This document shows, piece after piece, positions 33,336-46,063 of a stretch of 64,000 nucleotides of DNA (positions are counted from its first letter, which is position 1; the number at the start of each line of letters is the position of its first letter). This DNA comes from Zychaea mexicana (taxonomy: Eukaryota; Mucoromycota; Mucoromycetes; Mucorales; Lichtheimiaceae). The position numbers were made by a program, and so were the translations under genes. The notes beneath the pieces were generated by a model. That model was not told where the DNA came from, did not search any database, and saw only the letters and a list, made by a program, of their open reading frames with translations. The stretch is taken from assembly GCF_025766255.1 (NCBI RefSeq), contig NW_026516694.1:186001-250000 (forward strand), in the 5' to 3' direction.

Positions 33336-36300
33336 ATGGAGAGTAGTTGGACCCAAGTACACAGTCTATGCGACCAAAGCATTGACAAAGTCTCACCTGT
33401 CTCGGCAGTGACATGGGATCCATATTTTGAGCTACTGTGGGTTGGCAACGATGCAGTAAGTTCTTTTCTTCTTCTTCTTCTTCTTCTTCCTCTTATTACC
33501 CGCGCCGTCGTAGCAGTTGCCCCCTTCTTATCGATTGCAAGACAAATAACGATATTGTGTGACAATGTAATGCATCAGGGCCGCGTTTCATCGTACTCTG
33601 GCGACGGACTGCAACGCTATACTTCATTTAAGGCACACAAAAATGAACAAGTTCGGCAGATTCGTTTGACTGACCGAGGCGTGATTACACTGAGCTCCAC
33701 CAGTATACAAATGCGAGATCGACGTGGGCTTGTACGATGCAATGTGAGGTATATGCAAATACAGTCCTTTAAATTTGCTCTCAGTGCCTCATTAGACGCA
33801 TGGAATAAGTGCTAAATTGATCCTATAAATCAGCGATGAAAACACCAAAGATTTACATACCATGGTATTCGATACGCCGACGAATACAAATGAACTCATG
33901 GTGGCAGGTCAACAAGAGGATATGCTTGTGGTGAATTTGGCTCGAGGAGCAGTGACAAAGACTATACCGGGTGCGTCGAACATTGTTGTTATGCGGAATA
34001 CGGCTCGTGCAGTATGTTGTGGATCGTTGCTTGGTGAAGTAACTATGCGAGATCCACGGACGATGCGGGTCGAACAACGACTGCAAGCACATACGGCCAC
34101 CTTATCTGATCTGGATGTATCTGGCAATCTGCTGGTAACTTGTGGATTTTCTCAAAGGTCAGGATAAGGAAAGGTCTGGTTGGATAGATTGAAATAGTAG
34201 TAAGATGCTAAAATGCTATTTATACTGCTACAGGCAAAATTCATTGTTGATTGATCCACTGGTCAAAGTATACGACGTCCGAATGTTAATGCGATCACTG
34301 GCACCCATACCGTTCCCAAGCGGCCCAATGTTTGTCAAGATGCATCCGATGCTAAGCACCACCTGTCTTGTAGCATCTCAAAGCGGGCAGTTTCAGATGT
34401 GCGATATATCGAGTTTGACAATGGGATCATATGCACCTCCAGCACAGTTTTTCCAAATTCAGAGCACGAGTTATATTACATCAATGGATATATCAAGCTC
34501 GGCACATACGTTGGCATTTGGTGATGCAGCGAGCTTTGTGTATCAGTTTACTGACAGAGACGTTTACGATGTGAACCCATACTCTATGGGATTATCGACG
34601 GCGGATGTGGTTGAGGTACCAGAAGTACACATGACAGAGGAAAGGTAAAGCGTTACTTTCTTTGTCCATTTGCACACGGTCTATATGTCTTCTTGTTTAA
34701 AGGGCTATGGGAGGATACTGATGCGAAAGAATCGTTATCGTATATATAGTCCATTATCATCAGTCGGTTTACCCTATTACACAGAGCCTTTACTGTCCAA
34801 TTGGCCATTATACCCATCGGTTTTTGATGCATCATGTCCTCCACCACATATCGACGATGAATTGCTCAAAAACATGAAAACTGTGGACTTTGTTGGCTAC
34901 GCACCAAATCCTGGGCTCCGCCGAAATCAAGCACCACGGAAGAAGAAGCCGTTGCATAACAGACGTAATGGACCGAAATTTCGATCAGAACAGGAACGCG
35001 ATATGCTACTGTCGAATTCTATTTTGGATGATCAAGAAGTGCAAGTGAGTGATGCTTAAAGTGACTTTTTGAATTGATAAAAAAAAGGTTGAGGTTATGA
35101 AGACTAAACAATTTTTTAACTTGTTGTTTAAGCAACACCGTGGAGAGCATCGAACATCATCCGTGGCAGATATCAGTGCAACTGATCCAATGGCACTTAA
35201 TATGCCAAGCTACTATCGACGAGTGGAGATTCAGTACAGTAAATTTGGTGTGGAGGATTTCGACTTTGAATATTACAACCGAACATGCTACGGTGGGCTG
35301 GAAACACATATCCGCAACTCTTTCTGCAATTCGTTATTACAAGTGCTTTACTTTACGGTGCCATTACGAAGAGTAGCAACATCACATATCAAGTCACTCT
35401 GCTCGCACCCCAAATGTTTCCTATGTGAACTCGGATTTTTATTCCGCATGCTGGAAGCATCCCATGGCCAAAATTGTCAGGCAACAAATTTCTGTCGTAC
35501 ACTGACGATGAGCCCGAAAGCAGCAGCACTCAGCTTGTTTGAGCCAGATATTCCAGATCCAAGCTTCTCATACTCAAGTCTGATACAAAGCTTTGCACGG
35601 TTTTTACTGGAAGAACTACATGGCGAAGCTTTCCAGCCAGACGATACAAATCCAGTGATTTCAAAACTATTGGATTCACCCAACCCGTCTACAATCCAAC
35701 AATTGTTCGGTGTACAAACATTGTTTACCGTTGAATGTGCGTCGTGTGAACAAGTCGTCAAGCGAACAACGTTTCCCTTTGTTATTGACATGATATACCC
35801 CAGATCGGTGAGTTATATTCTTTTATGGGTTTGAGAGTGCTATATATAGTTGATAAAGATCACTTAAAAGCCTAACCTGATAGGAACAGAAAACGCGCAA
35901 ACGCTCGTTCACACATCTACTAAAAGGAAGCTTATGTCGTGAAAGCAAAACCAAAGCATGGTGCTCGACGTGTCGTCGATATCGTCCACTCACTACAAAA
36001 AGAACCGTTCTCGCATTACCAAATGCGCTATTCATCAATGCGGGCACAGCATATCCTGAAGACGAAGCGCTATGGCGACAGAATGGCCCTGGCTCTCCAC
36101 GGAATAACAACAGTAAACAAGACAACAGTAATGATGGCGGGAGTGACCCTCCAAGGTCAAATCCTTGGGTACCAGAAAGGTTCGTCATATTACATCTGTG
36201 CGTGATAGAGAAAAAAGAGTCATGTTTTTACTTATTCTGCCATCAATTGATTATAGATTCGGCATACACATTAACGGCTCAGAAGTTGTTATCAAACCGT

Positions 36301-37759
36301 TATTGCCAGGCAGTGACATTCCTGAAGAATTTCAAAAGACATCCAAGACATGTGCTATCTATGAACTAGCGGTAATGCCAACATGGTTGAACTCGAAACG
36401 CGATTTTCTTTCTTGGCTTATAAGCTGATATACTGTCTTTTGTGTATTTCGATATACCAGGCATCTATTGTGGAAGTAAAAGCAGAAGACGAAGATCCGC
36501 ATCTAGTAGCACAAATCAAAATACCTCCAGATGAGTTGGATTCATCGTCAACGTCACCTTGGTATCTTTTCAATGACTTTCTAGTGCGAAATATCCGGGA
36601 AGAAGAAACGATGTCATTCAAGGGCAAATGGAAGGTAAGAAATATGGAAATAGCATGTATAAAATCTCTCACTATTCTGCTTGCTATGTCTGTATACTCA
36701 TGTCGTACAATTGAATGTCATTGATAACGTAGGCCCCATCTATACTACAATACAAACGAGTGGACTCTGATGAGAGTTTAGACCTGAGCGGATTACCAGA
36801 TCAAGCAGACTGCTCAATTCTCTTCAACGACACGACTGTTGCTAATCGACCGGCAGTCAATCCCAAATATCAAATACTCACAGCAGATGAGATGCCGAAA
36901 AAGGGAACTTTGGTTGCGTTGGACACGGAATTCGTTGCTTTGAAACGCGAAGTGACGGAAATCCGAAGTGACGGCACCAAATCCTTGATCCGCCCCAGCA
37001 CGTTAGTCATGGCTCGCCTCAGTGTGATCCGAGGTGAAGGGCCAAAGGAAGGCGTTCCGTTTATTGACGACTATATTGAAATTACCGAGGAAGTTGAGGA
37101 TTACTTGACTGAGTTTAGTGGTATCACTGCATTGGACATCAATCCCAACACTACTACGCATACATTGGTGGACCACAAAATGGCATATGCAAAACTTCGG
37201 TTGTTGGCGGATCTCGGATGTGTCTTCATTGGACATGGTCTGGTCAAAGATTTTAGAACTATCAGTAAGCTGGTTTCGTAACATTTTATCTGGACGGGGA
37301 GACACCCTTTGTACTGTCCTAGCTCTCTCTGCTAATGAATTTATGTCTACTTTATAAAGATATACTGGTGCCACCTGAACAAATCATCGATACGGTAGAT
37401 ATATATCATATCAGAGATCGACAACGAAAAATATCGCTACGGTTTTTGGCGTGGCATTTACTTGGACAGGATATCCAATCCGAGGGTCACGACAGTATCG
37501 AGGATGCTGAAACCGTAAGTGACATTTAACATCGTGATTGTTAGGCGGGGTGTGGGGTTCTTGAGTGTGTATATAACAGTTTTTGCATGGATTGCATATA
37601 TAGGCATTGGTGCTGTTTAGAAAGTATCAGGAGTACAAAAAAACAGGTGAATTTGGAAAGGTGATCGAAGGCGTATACGTAGCTGGCATGCGATCCAATT
37701 GGTTAAAGAAACCAACTCGCGAGCTACGACCACCGTTTCCTGGTTCCCCACGACCATAA
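33336..37759 (+). CDS. PAN2: PAN2, poly(A)-specific ribonuclease catalytic subunit
   Basis: Twelve exons close in frame to 1167 residues, the usual size: 33336-33455, 33579-33748, 33834-34157, 34234-34644, 34714-35044, 35088-35807, 35884-36179, 36257-36371, 36461-36634, 36733-37264, 37360-37514, 37604-37759. Order: N-terminal WD40 domain, linker that binds PAN3, inactive ubiquitin-hydrolase-like domain ([29 protein letters not shown] block, GQNCQATNF), then DEDD exonuclease. In the nuclease LVALDTEF places Asp and Glu at about 951 and 953, followed by [10 protein letters not shown] and [10 protein letters not shown] with the remaining acidic residues and His/Asp. With PAN3 it starts mRNA deadenylation. 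Intron 7 has an unusual GTTCGT donor. Confidence 0.92.
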
Positions 37760-38165
37760 TTGATATGGTTTGATTTTAGTTCTTTGCTAATATTTTTTTC
37801 ATGTACATTCCATCTGCTTTTCCAACCACTGTTGCCGCTCTTTGATCACCCTTTCTTCACTTCCTACATAGCATCCCCGAAGAATAATAAGTCAATAACT
37901 CAATAAAAACAACAAATAATACAAATATACAAAGGAATAAATAATAGTGCTTTTGAAGGCCATTGAGTCATCCCCACACTAAACAGAATAGGTATTGTTG
38001 ATAGCTGCAGGAACCACATGCATTGATCGTTGTGCTACTTTGGAAATTGTAGTTCCGGACGAAACAATAGTGGAAGCAAAGAGTGTATATTTTTTTTAAA
38101 TTCTAGAAGCTACTATGGATATATAACAACAAAGGGGATACGATTCATTTTTTACAAGGATAAAA

Positions 38166-38168
38166 GAG

Positions 38169-38200
<32 letters not shown>
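38166..38200. repeat. (GA)n microsatellite
   Basis: About 15 GA units with one C interruption, just 3' of the F-box-like gene's stop on the other strand. A second GA run lies at about 39225-39248. Confidence 0.9.
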
Positions 38201-38204
<4 letters not shown>

Positions 38205-38268
38205 CATATTAGATACAAAAGGGGATGGAGCGTTGAAGGGATAGACTATACATGAGAGCAGCAGACTA

Positions 38269-39201
38269 CTACAACTGTGGATCATCATGGAAAAACATGT
38301 CCAAAAGCGACGGGATGCTCAGTCCCACCCGTTCGACTAAAAAATACCCACATGCCCTACTGCTCATAGACATCGGGTCCCGTTCCCGTGCAGGCACGCG
38401 GCGAGCATATTCCTTTGGTAATACTGGCCTTGGTGGGTCCAACGCTGCTGCTGCTGCCGCGTTGTCGTTGTCGTTGTCGTTGTCGTTGGTGGTAAAGGTG
38501 GTGGTGAAGGTTGCTGTCGTCTCCGCTGCAATGGTGTTATCGTTGGTGCTAGGACACAAAAGACAAGCATCGACCCAGCAGCCCATTTGCTCAATGGTCA
38601 TTTCCCGACTTGATTGCGATTGTGTTGCGAATTCGCTTGCTCCGGAAAACGTGCCAGCGCGTGTCGGCGGAAGCTGTTTGCGAATATCCCACAGTGATGC
38701 CAGCGTCGTTCTACCACCACCACCTTCTCTTGCTCCTGCTACTTCTTTTCCTCCTCTACTGCTTGATGACTGTCGCTGTCCATGATGATAATTGTATGAG
38801 AGCTGCTCTGCTGTTGGTCTCAGTAATAACTTGCCATGGGATACATACGAATCCTCCACCCTGAAATAATGCTGTTCCGATGCAAAGCCTGGAAACAACC
38901 ATAGGATACGACTTGGGATATCCATTTTCGCAAAGTACAGTGGGACCCACGACTCGTTTTTGAGCCAACAACTCGCATTCGGTCGAGGTGCAGATAGCTC
39001 ACATAAGTTTGTCGACACCAGGTTCAGTAACGGCTCACTATTCTTCTTGTTGTTGTCATGCCTCGACGACGATGAGAGATGGATCCGTAGTGCTTCGTCT
39101 ACGATGGTTTCTGGCAGTACCTGATATAGAGTTTTGAAAGTCGTCAAAGGCACCAACGATATTATGTGCAGCGCGATTTCAAGTGGTACTCGATCGAGCA
39201 T
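38269..39201 (-). CDS. Putative F-box-like protein
   Basis: Single-exon frame of 310 residues from the ATG at 39201. The N-terminus (MLDRVPLEIALHIISLVPL followed by a hydrophobic Leu/Val/Phe stretch) has the look of an F-box, which would bind Skp1 in an SCF ubiquitin ligase. After it comes a middle with many Trp (ESWVPLYFAKMD, RILWLFPGF), then low-complexity Ser, Gly, Asn-Asp and Ala runs. It ends with a conserved-looking YFLVERVGLSIPSLLDMFF segment. An in-frame ATG at 39432 would add 77 residues, partly encoded by a GA microsatellite; I prefer 39201 because the F-box then sits at the start. Substrate unknown. Confidence 0.5.
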   Translation of the reverse strand: MLDRVPLEIALHIISLVPLTTFKTLYQVLPETIVDEALRIHLSSSSRHDNNKKNSEPLLNLVSTNLCELSAPRPNASCWLKNESWVPLYFAKMDIPSRILWLFPGFASEQHYFRVEDSYVSHGKLLLRPTAEQLSYNYHHGQRQSSSSRGGKEVAGAREGGGGRTTLASLWDIRKQLPPTRAGTFSGASEFATQSQSSREMTIEQMGCWVDACLLCPSTNDNTIAAETTATFTTTFTTNDNDNDNDNAAAAAALDPPRPVLPKEYARRVPARERDPMSMSSRACGYFLVERVGLSIPSLLDMFFHDDPQL

Positions 39202-39432
39202 TGAAGATGGGATGATATAAGCGAGAGAGAGAGAGAGAGAGAGAGAGTATATTTTAGATAAAAGTAGGATAATGCAGTAGTAAGGTGACCTGGAAGAGAA
39301 ACTCCAAGGAGAAGGGAAACGAATGAGTAAGGGAAATCGATTATGCCACCCTCCCCTCCCCTCGACCCTGATTGTGGGGACCCATTTGGAAAAAAAGTGT
39401 CGGAGTCTTAACAACCTTTCGGCATGGAGCAT

Positions 39433-41173
39433 CCAAAACCGGATGAAATACTGTACTTTACAAAGCCGAAATGGGACTCACTAGCTGAGATGAGACTGGG
39501 TGTATTTGATACGTATCCCTGCAGACTCTATAAGCTACGCTGTGGCCGGCTTCAATCCTTTTTCTTTACTGAGACTGGTATTGCGATGAATTTAAAAAAA
39601 AGTGCTGCTGCCAGAATTGGTATGAAATGTCTAAAGTAGCAGTTTAATTCTGTTTACACACGGTTGTTTGTGACGATGATATCCAAAAAACGTCATTGAG
39701 ACAAGAACAAGAGGTATACATGATCTATCGGTCAAAAAGAAAGAACCTGATACGTTTGCGAGGCGTCTTCTGAGTATATATCAACAAGAAAGCGTCGTGT
39801 GCTATAAATAGCTAATACATATGTAAGTCGACTAAAAAAAAAGATTTCTGCCCTGCTCAATACCAGGTGTACGTAACATAACGCCAAGTTGTCAAATCGA
39901 TCGTGATATAATCTTTTTGAAGTGATACTGTACCAGGTACATATAATGCCAGTACAAAATAGTCAGAGTTTTACATCTGTCGTGGACGCATGATGAGCTT
40001 GATGATTACGGCGGCAATCCGGTTGGGTGGAAAAACTGTTTTGTTGCTCGAGGTTTCCAACAATTACAGGATCCGTTATGATGTGCATACTTGAATGGCA
40101 TCCTTGCGCATTGTGCTCTTCTGATCAGCAAAAATAACAGCATTCGCTGTTATACATTGCTATACATACACTGATTAGTCACTAGACTACAAAGGTTTTC
40201 ATCATCAACAGTAACAGCAACAACAGAAATGTTTTTTGTGATAACGTTGCTTAACATACCTCGCTGTAAGAACAAAAAGAAAGTTGTCGTTGACGTGTTA
40301 ATGCATTAGGTGAATTACTCACTAGTGTGGAGAAGAAGCCATGCGACGCCATAGCATAGTGTCAAAGAATGCTTATAAGCATCGTAATAATTTGCACAAA
40401 AAGATGAATTGTCGCGACAATGGTGCGTTGAAAGTTAACAGGCGCTATCAGATTAACCAAGATAGTAACATTTTGTAGTACGTAGAAGACTGATTCTTTA
40501 ACCTTTTTTGGTATATAATCATCAATGACTTGTATCAAACCTTATGTGATTTGATTAAGCGTTGTTATTAATGACATAGATGTGTACAGTGCAGATCCCA
40601 TATATCACAGTAATCATCAAACGCAAGGAAAAAAGTGGACCATGATATGCGATGATGGTAGGTAGTCATGTACTGATCGACTGCCATTGAACTATAGCTG
40701 GAGAGACAGATACACGTTGTCCTAATAGAAAATCATTGAGATGAAGGACTATAATGAATGGTTCAGTATAATAAAAAAGAGCTGTCAATGTTGAAGTAAA
40801 ACAGTCGGAAAAACGGTAGTGACACCACAAAGGGTAGCGCAAAATCTCACGATAATTGATCATGAGATATGTAGCTTGGAACTATACAAGTTAATAATAG
40901 AAAAATCTTCTTGCTTCTGTGGACTACTATGCACCCTGCTTGATACAGGTGATGTTTAAGGATCGAAGAAGGAAAAGCTAGAAAAATATGACATACCCCG
41001 TGTCACCATCACCACTAGAAATTAGCAAATCATATTACTGCCTTATTTTGACATTTCGCTATAAAACGCCACAGCCTCTTTTCAAAGTGCTGCTTTTTAT
41101 TTCTTTCGCCCTTTACTCTGCTGCTTTTCTCCCCGCGCACATTTTGTGTTATTCCGCAACGCAATTGGAAAAC
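39433..41173. other. Intergenic, no gene recognised
   Basis: Contains a 71-codon plus-strand ORF at 39424-39639 with no recognised family. Otherwise nothing seen before the inhibitor gene. Confidence 0.45.
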
Positions 41174-41710
41174 ATGAAGCTTTCTCGGTACTTTTTGCTA
41201 AACCTCGTTGGCTCTCTCTTGGCAGCGTTTATAACGGTGAAAGCTTGCAATGACAGTCATCCAAAGACAAGTAAGGTCAAGTTAATGCCTCACTTGGCTG
41301 AATAATAAACTACCGGTTTAGCGCTAAAAAGATAATTACAAATGTACATTTTACTGCCAAAACATAAAGACCTAACAATCACTGTCGATGAACGTATGGA
41401 AAGCTTTGACTGGGTGGTAACGTGCGATCCAGTGGGTGGCGATCATCCACACCCAGAGATTGTATGCGCCGAGCTCGAGCAATTGCAGGTTTCTTTGCAA
41501 GAAGCATTTCAAGCAGAACCCCAAGGCGCCTGTGTCTTGATATACATGCCGACGAACCTGACTATCTTTGGGACATTAAACGGTCACATGACAGAGTTCA
41601 AGGATGAATATTCGAATTCCTGCATCCTCAACCGTACATTAACTGCTGCTGGACTGCCTGGTCTGGTTCCCTTTAACGAAGATGGCACATACAACACAGT
41701 GAAGCACTGA
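41174..41710 (+). CDS. Secreted subtilisin-inhibitor-like (SSI) protein
   Basis: Two exons (41174-41270, 41370-41710) give 145 residues. A signal peptide is clear (MKLSRYFLLNLVGSLLAAFI, likely cut near residue 24). The mature part matches Streptomyces subtilisin inhibitor in layout: CDPVGGDHPHPEIVC with Cys 51 and 65, then CVLIYMPTNLT with Cys 87 and a partner Cys at 117. The 87-117 spacing of 30 equals the 71-101 disulfide of SSI. The reactive P1 residue, two after that Cys, would be Leu 89, fitting inhibition of subtilisin- or chymotrypsin-like serine proteases. One N-glycosylation sequon lies at Asn 95. SSI proteins are mainly actinobacterial. The intron and the fungal signal show it is a resident eukaryotic gene. 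Confidence 0.75.
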
Positions 41711-43533
41711 TGTTGAATAAAATTAAAATCTTTCTTCTTTACCAATATACAGCAGTAACCATGAAATCAGCAAAATCTGTCGTGTCTCTTATTTTGCATA
41801 CCTTTTAGCTAGTAAAGTTAAGAATAGTACTGCTGCTGTGCCAAGAATTATTTATCATGCGTTTTGATAGGAGCGTGAGAATAGATTGACAGTGGCGACA
41901 ACAGTTCTCGGACCGATATTAAACTTTTTGTAATGTTGATATTTTTGGGTTTTTATATCATGTGTATCATCGACATATAATGTGATACATATAATGAGTA
42001 TGAACTGCATATTATCAGTCTTCTTTTACATCGCAGTCACTCGTTAAGTCCTTTATATAAACTTCCAGAGAAACTGCTGGACATCCTCTGCAGCATTTAC
42101 GCTCTAAACATTAGCGTCGTGCCTGTAGCTTCATAATTACTAATATTATGATATGTACAGTAGCCTATTTTCATCTAAAGTCACACCTGACAGTTTGCGT
42201 TTCATGATGTAAGCAACATTTGGGATCGAAAGAAGTGTGATTGAAAACTCTTTTTGTTACATTAATGGATAAAATAGTGTTGCACAGCACGTAAATGAGC
42301 ATCGCAGCTCTAAAAATCGACACGAGTAAGATATACGTTTCATCTAACGGATAATAAATGTTCGGACGGCTGTTCCATCGTCGAGCTACATCAATCGTAC
42401 AGTAGTATCACATTTATGACGAAGGCCAAGCCGTGGATGAGCGTGTCCCTCCGGTTTACAGAGGCAAAACGGTAGACAGACATGGCCGATCAAAATATCA
42501 TTCAAAGCCAAGCGTTGGTCATTCGGTAGGGACGCCAGTAAGCGCGTTGATTATTGTGTAGTAGCTTAAATACAAGAAGATGGTAGGTATCGATACCGCC
42601 ATAAGATACGTAAAAACAATGTAAGTATGTACTAAAAGAGTTGGCGGTTAGATAGACAAGTAACAAATGGTTCAATACGGTATGTTTTTCCCTGTTGCAC
42701 CCTGAAATGCCATTATATTCATAAGGAATATTTCATTAAATACTTTTTACTTCGTTGACATCTCCGGCCTTTCCGTGAGAAAGAAGGTAAAAGAGTAGAT
42801 TGCACTATCTAGTAGTACCTAACTTTAACGTTGGATCAATGATTACTGTATGAACGACAACTATGAATCTTATCTTCCGTATTACACAACAAAAAAGAAC
42901 CTGCAGTGCAACAATTTGAGTTTTATATGAAGCTGTAACGTGCATAAACTGCTTGTCGGGTGACCATTTGAATGCTCAACAACATCATCCATAGATCATA
43001 CTCCGTCCAAGAATATCGTATGACTACGTGATTACCGATCGAAGAACAATGAATATTAACAAAGTACATCCTTGGACATGGTGTGATATCAGTCTGCTAA
43101 ACCGTGCTTCAGTTTTATAAAGCTCTATGGAGAATGCGATATGAATTGATGCTTATGGCCGATGTTCATATACAACTCTATTACGAAAAGAATGATTATC
43201 AGTAATGCTTCAATTATGTGTATCAGCAATGTTTCTGCCTGAATCATGTATTTGTATTTCTTTTACTATCGTTGCAACAAGGAAATATCTTTTAAGATTA
43301 TCCGAAACGATGTTATCTAAACTTTCCTGTCTGAGTAGAACTTGTTTGTGCACCTGTACCATCTGACGACCTGACTCTTCAAAGGACACGTACCGCCAAC
43401 TTCGGAGCTGTACACAGGCAGCATACGGCATATGTTTTGCAGCTTTAACGTGTCACTGAACCAAACTCTCTTTTCCTCTCTCTTCACCTCTTTACTTTTC
43501 TTCAACAAGCATATATATATATATATATACCTT
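41711..43533. other. Intergenic, no gene recognised
   Basis: AT-rich, no supported coding region. A TA-repeat (about 43510-43528) lies directly before the next start codon. Confidence 0.5.
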
Positions 43534-46063
43534 ATGGAAGTCGTCAAACAGCTCGGCATTGCCTTTGGTGCCGACTGGGATTCATTCGGCGGTGCTCGGA
43601 AATCGTGGCAACTCCCGTCGTCGGGCGGCAAAGCCTCGACACAAGCCGAACACAAGCAAGTCGTTGCCCGCGCAACCACAGCGATAAACGAGCTCCAGAT
43701 CCAGCTAATTGATCTCCTCGATGTACGCGCTCGATCATATAGCGAATTAAGGGAATTCGACAAGGCTCTCGAAGATGCTTCGGTCATGATCCGCACGTCA
43801 CCTTGTATAGTCAAGGGCTATATTCGAGCTGGCAAGGTGAACTATTCTTTATTACTTTAACTATCTAGTGCTGGGGGAAGAGAAAAAAACAAGAGCGAGA
43901 GATCTTGGTGGCTGACAACGAAAGGTCGTTGGAGACTAAACTATTAAAGAATCTCGTAATAGATACATATTCTGCAAGATCGATACGATGAAGCAATATG
44001 TACGTACCAAAAAGGTCTCAGCATGGTACCCAAGTCGGATCATCCGGGACAACAAAGAATGAAAGCTGTCGTAGGAAACGCGGAGAACACACTTGACAAA
44101 CGCGCAGCTGCACATGCCAAAAGAGGCGATTTTGCTGGTGGACTTTCAATAGCGCGCGAGCTCGTCTATGCTGCACCAGCATCGTCCAAGGGATATTTAC
44201 GTGCAGGTGAAATTTATTGTATGCAAGGCAAAAGTAATCTCGCTGTGGAAATATACGAACAAGGGCTCGAGGCAGTAGCAGTGACAGATCCGCAGTATAC
44301 TGTACTCGCAGAAGAACGGATAAAGGCACTGGCGCAATCAGAGACACAGGTCGATTTCCTTGGACTTCTTCCATTCGAGATTTTGGCATTCATTTTGCCT
44401 CTACTCTCTACAGCGGAACTTGTCGAGTGCGGGTCAGTATGTCACAGGTGGCGTGAGCGTGTTATCCAATGCACTGAGGCGTGGCATGATGTGACGCTCA
44501 AATGTGCCGATGATATTACATTGGTGGCGCCAGTAACAATGCATATTCGAAAACTGTGGCTGAATTTACTCGATGATTGGGAACTCGATGAGTTTCTGGA
44601 GGATATGGTGATTGACGGAAATATTAGACGTCTCGAGTCACTAGGTAAAAAAAAGGGGGGCTTTCAAAGGAGGATGATAAAGCAAGAATCGAAGCAGTTA
44701 TTAGAGAATGGCGGGCTAACACATGGGCATACTTTGACCTATGTTAGCGATTGAAAGTGGCGAAGAGCTCGATCCAGCATATTGCATGGACGTGGTGTTT
44801 CAATCTCAAAGCAGTCATTCTTTGACAGAGCTGTACATTTCCTTTGATACCCTGGAAACGGTGCCCTTGCTAGGCAACGTGCTATCCGAATGCCCGAATC
44901 TGACACATTTGACGTATGAAGCGCCTGACTTTGACCGCATCGTCAATACAACTCCGTTACCAGAAAAATGCGGTATCACCCACTTGCGGCTCAATACATT
45001 TCTCGGCGTGTTATTACAAAGGCCGCAATTAGAACCAATTCTACGTGCTTGTCCGGAATTACGTTGTCTTATAGTCGATCGTTGTGCGCCTAGCGCCCTT
45101 GGCGCTGTCCATGAGCTCTGCCCCAATGTCCCTTATCTTCACTACGGTTCTCACGACGACGACATTTCTGATATCGACCAACTCACTCCATGGGACTGGC
45201 CTTCTGCACGAATAATACCCAACAACGATGCCAACAGCAAAAAGACAACAAAAGCCGTTGCAGGCTCACGATACATATCCATTGCAGCCGAGGATGCTAA
45301 AATCAACCGTCGCGAGGTAATATCGACACTCAACAGAAACGCAGCTACTGTGGAAGAGCTTTATCTAAACATCCATGTGGACGAAAACCGGTTCATCTAC
45401 ACACCTGCTTGGGAGCCGTTAAACATATTTGGTGGTGAACGTCTACGCCGATTTGAATGCACCATTGGCTGCCGCACATCTGTTTTGGCGTCCATATTTT
45501 ACCGATCACCGGGATTGGAAACAATAGTAATCCGAGACATGCATTATATCACCAACGCCATCTTCAGCAGCTTGCTCGACCTACCCAATTTGAAATGTTT
45601 GCGGCTACTAGACTGTACTGGGCTCAAGGAGGATGGACTGACGTCGTTTTTTGGGAAACTGGCAGCATACGGCAATAACAAGACAACACTGGCGGTTTTG
45701 GAAGAGCTCGAGTTTGCAGACATGCCCAGTATCACGGACCACAGTTTGAATGCTTTACTGGATATCATGAGCTTGCGTACATTATCGCTGACTCGGTGCA
45801 ACTCCATATCTGGCATTGGACTGAACGAGTTCATGGAAAAGATGCGAGGAAACTTGTCATTGATTGAAGAACTCAACTTTATGCAAATCGATGCTGTAAC
45901 GGATCTAACTTTGTGTGCTCTTGGTGCAATCGAACGCTTGAAACGTGTCAAACTCAGTTTACTCAACGGTGTTACAGATCGCGGGCTGGTCAGTCTTGCG
46001 TGTGATTTTGGAAAGTACGAACACATTAATGGTACCAGCACTATTGCTTTACGTCGATCTTGA
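43534..46063 (+). CDS. TPR / F-box / LRR protein, Dia2/Pof3-like
   Basis: Three exons (43534-43836, 43963-44644, 44748-46063) give 766 residues. TPR-like helices fill about 1-230 (VRARSYSELREFDKALEDA, DRYDEAICTYQKGL, KGYLRAGEIYCMQGKSNLA). An F-box is at about 232-275 (LGLLPFEILAFILPLL, SVCHRWRE). The remainder is leucine-rich repeats, clearest from about 540 (LEELEFADMPSITDHSLNAL, LRTLSLTRCNSISGIGLNEF). This order is that of S. cerevisiae Dia2 and S. pombe Pof3, SCF subunits acting in replication-linked protein turnover and genome stability. The TPR would bind the replisome and the LRR the substrate. An ATG further upstream reads through the TA-repeat, so I use 43534. Confidence 0.8.

Noticed and set aside
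39202..39432. Longer N-terminus for the F-box-like protein from the ATG at 39432
   Set aside because: The extension is partly coded by a GA microsatellite giving a Ser-Leu run and would bury the F-box; 39201 is more natural.
43432..43533. Upstream ATG of the TPR/F-box/LRR gene as start
   Set aside because: It reads through a TA microsatellite and gives an unlikely hydrophobic leader; 43534 begins the conserved-looking protein.
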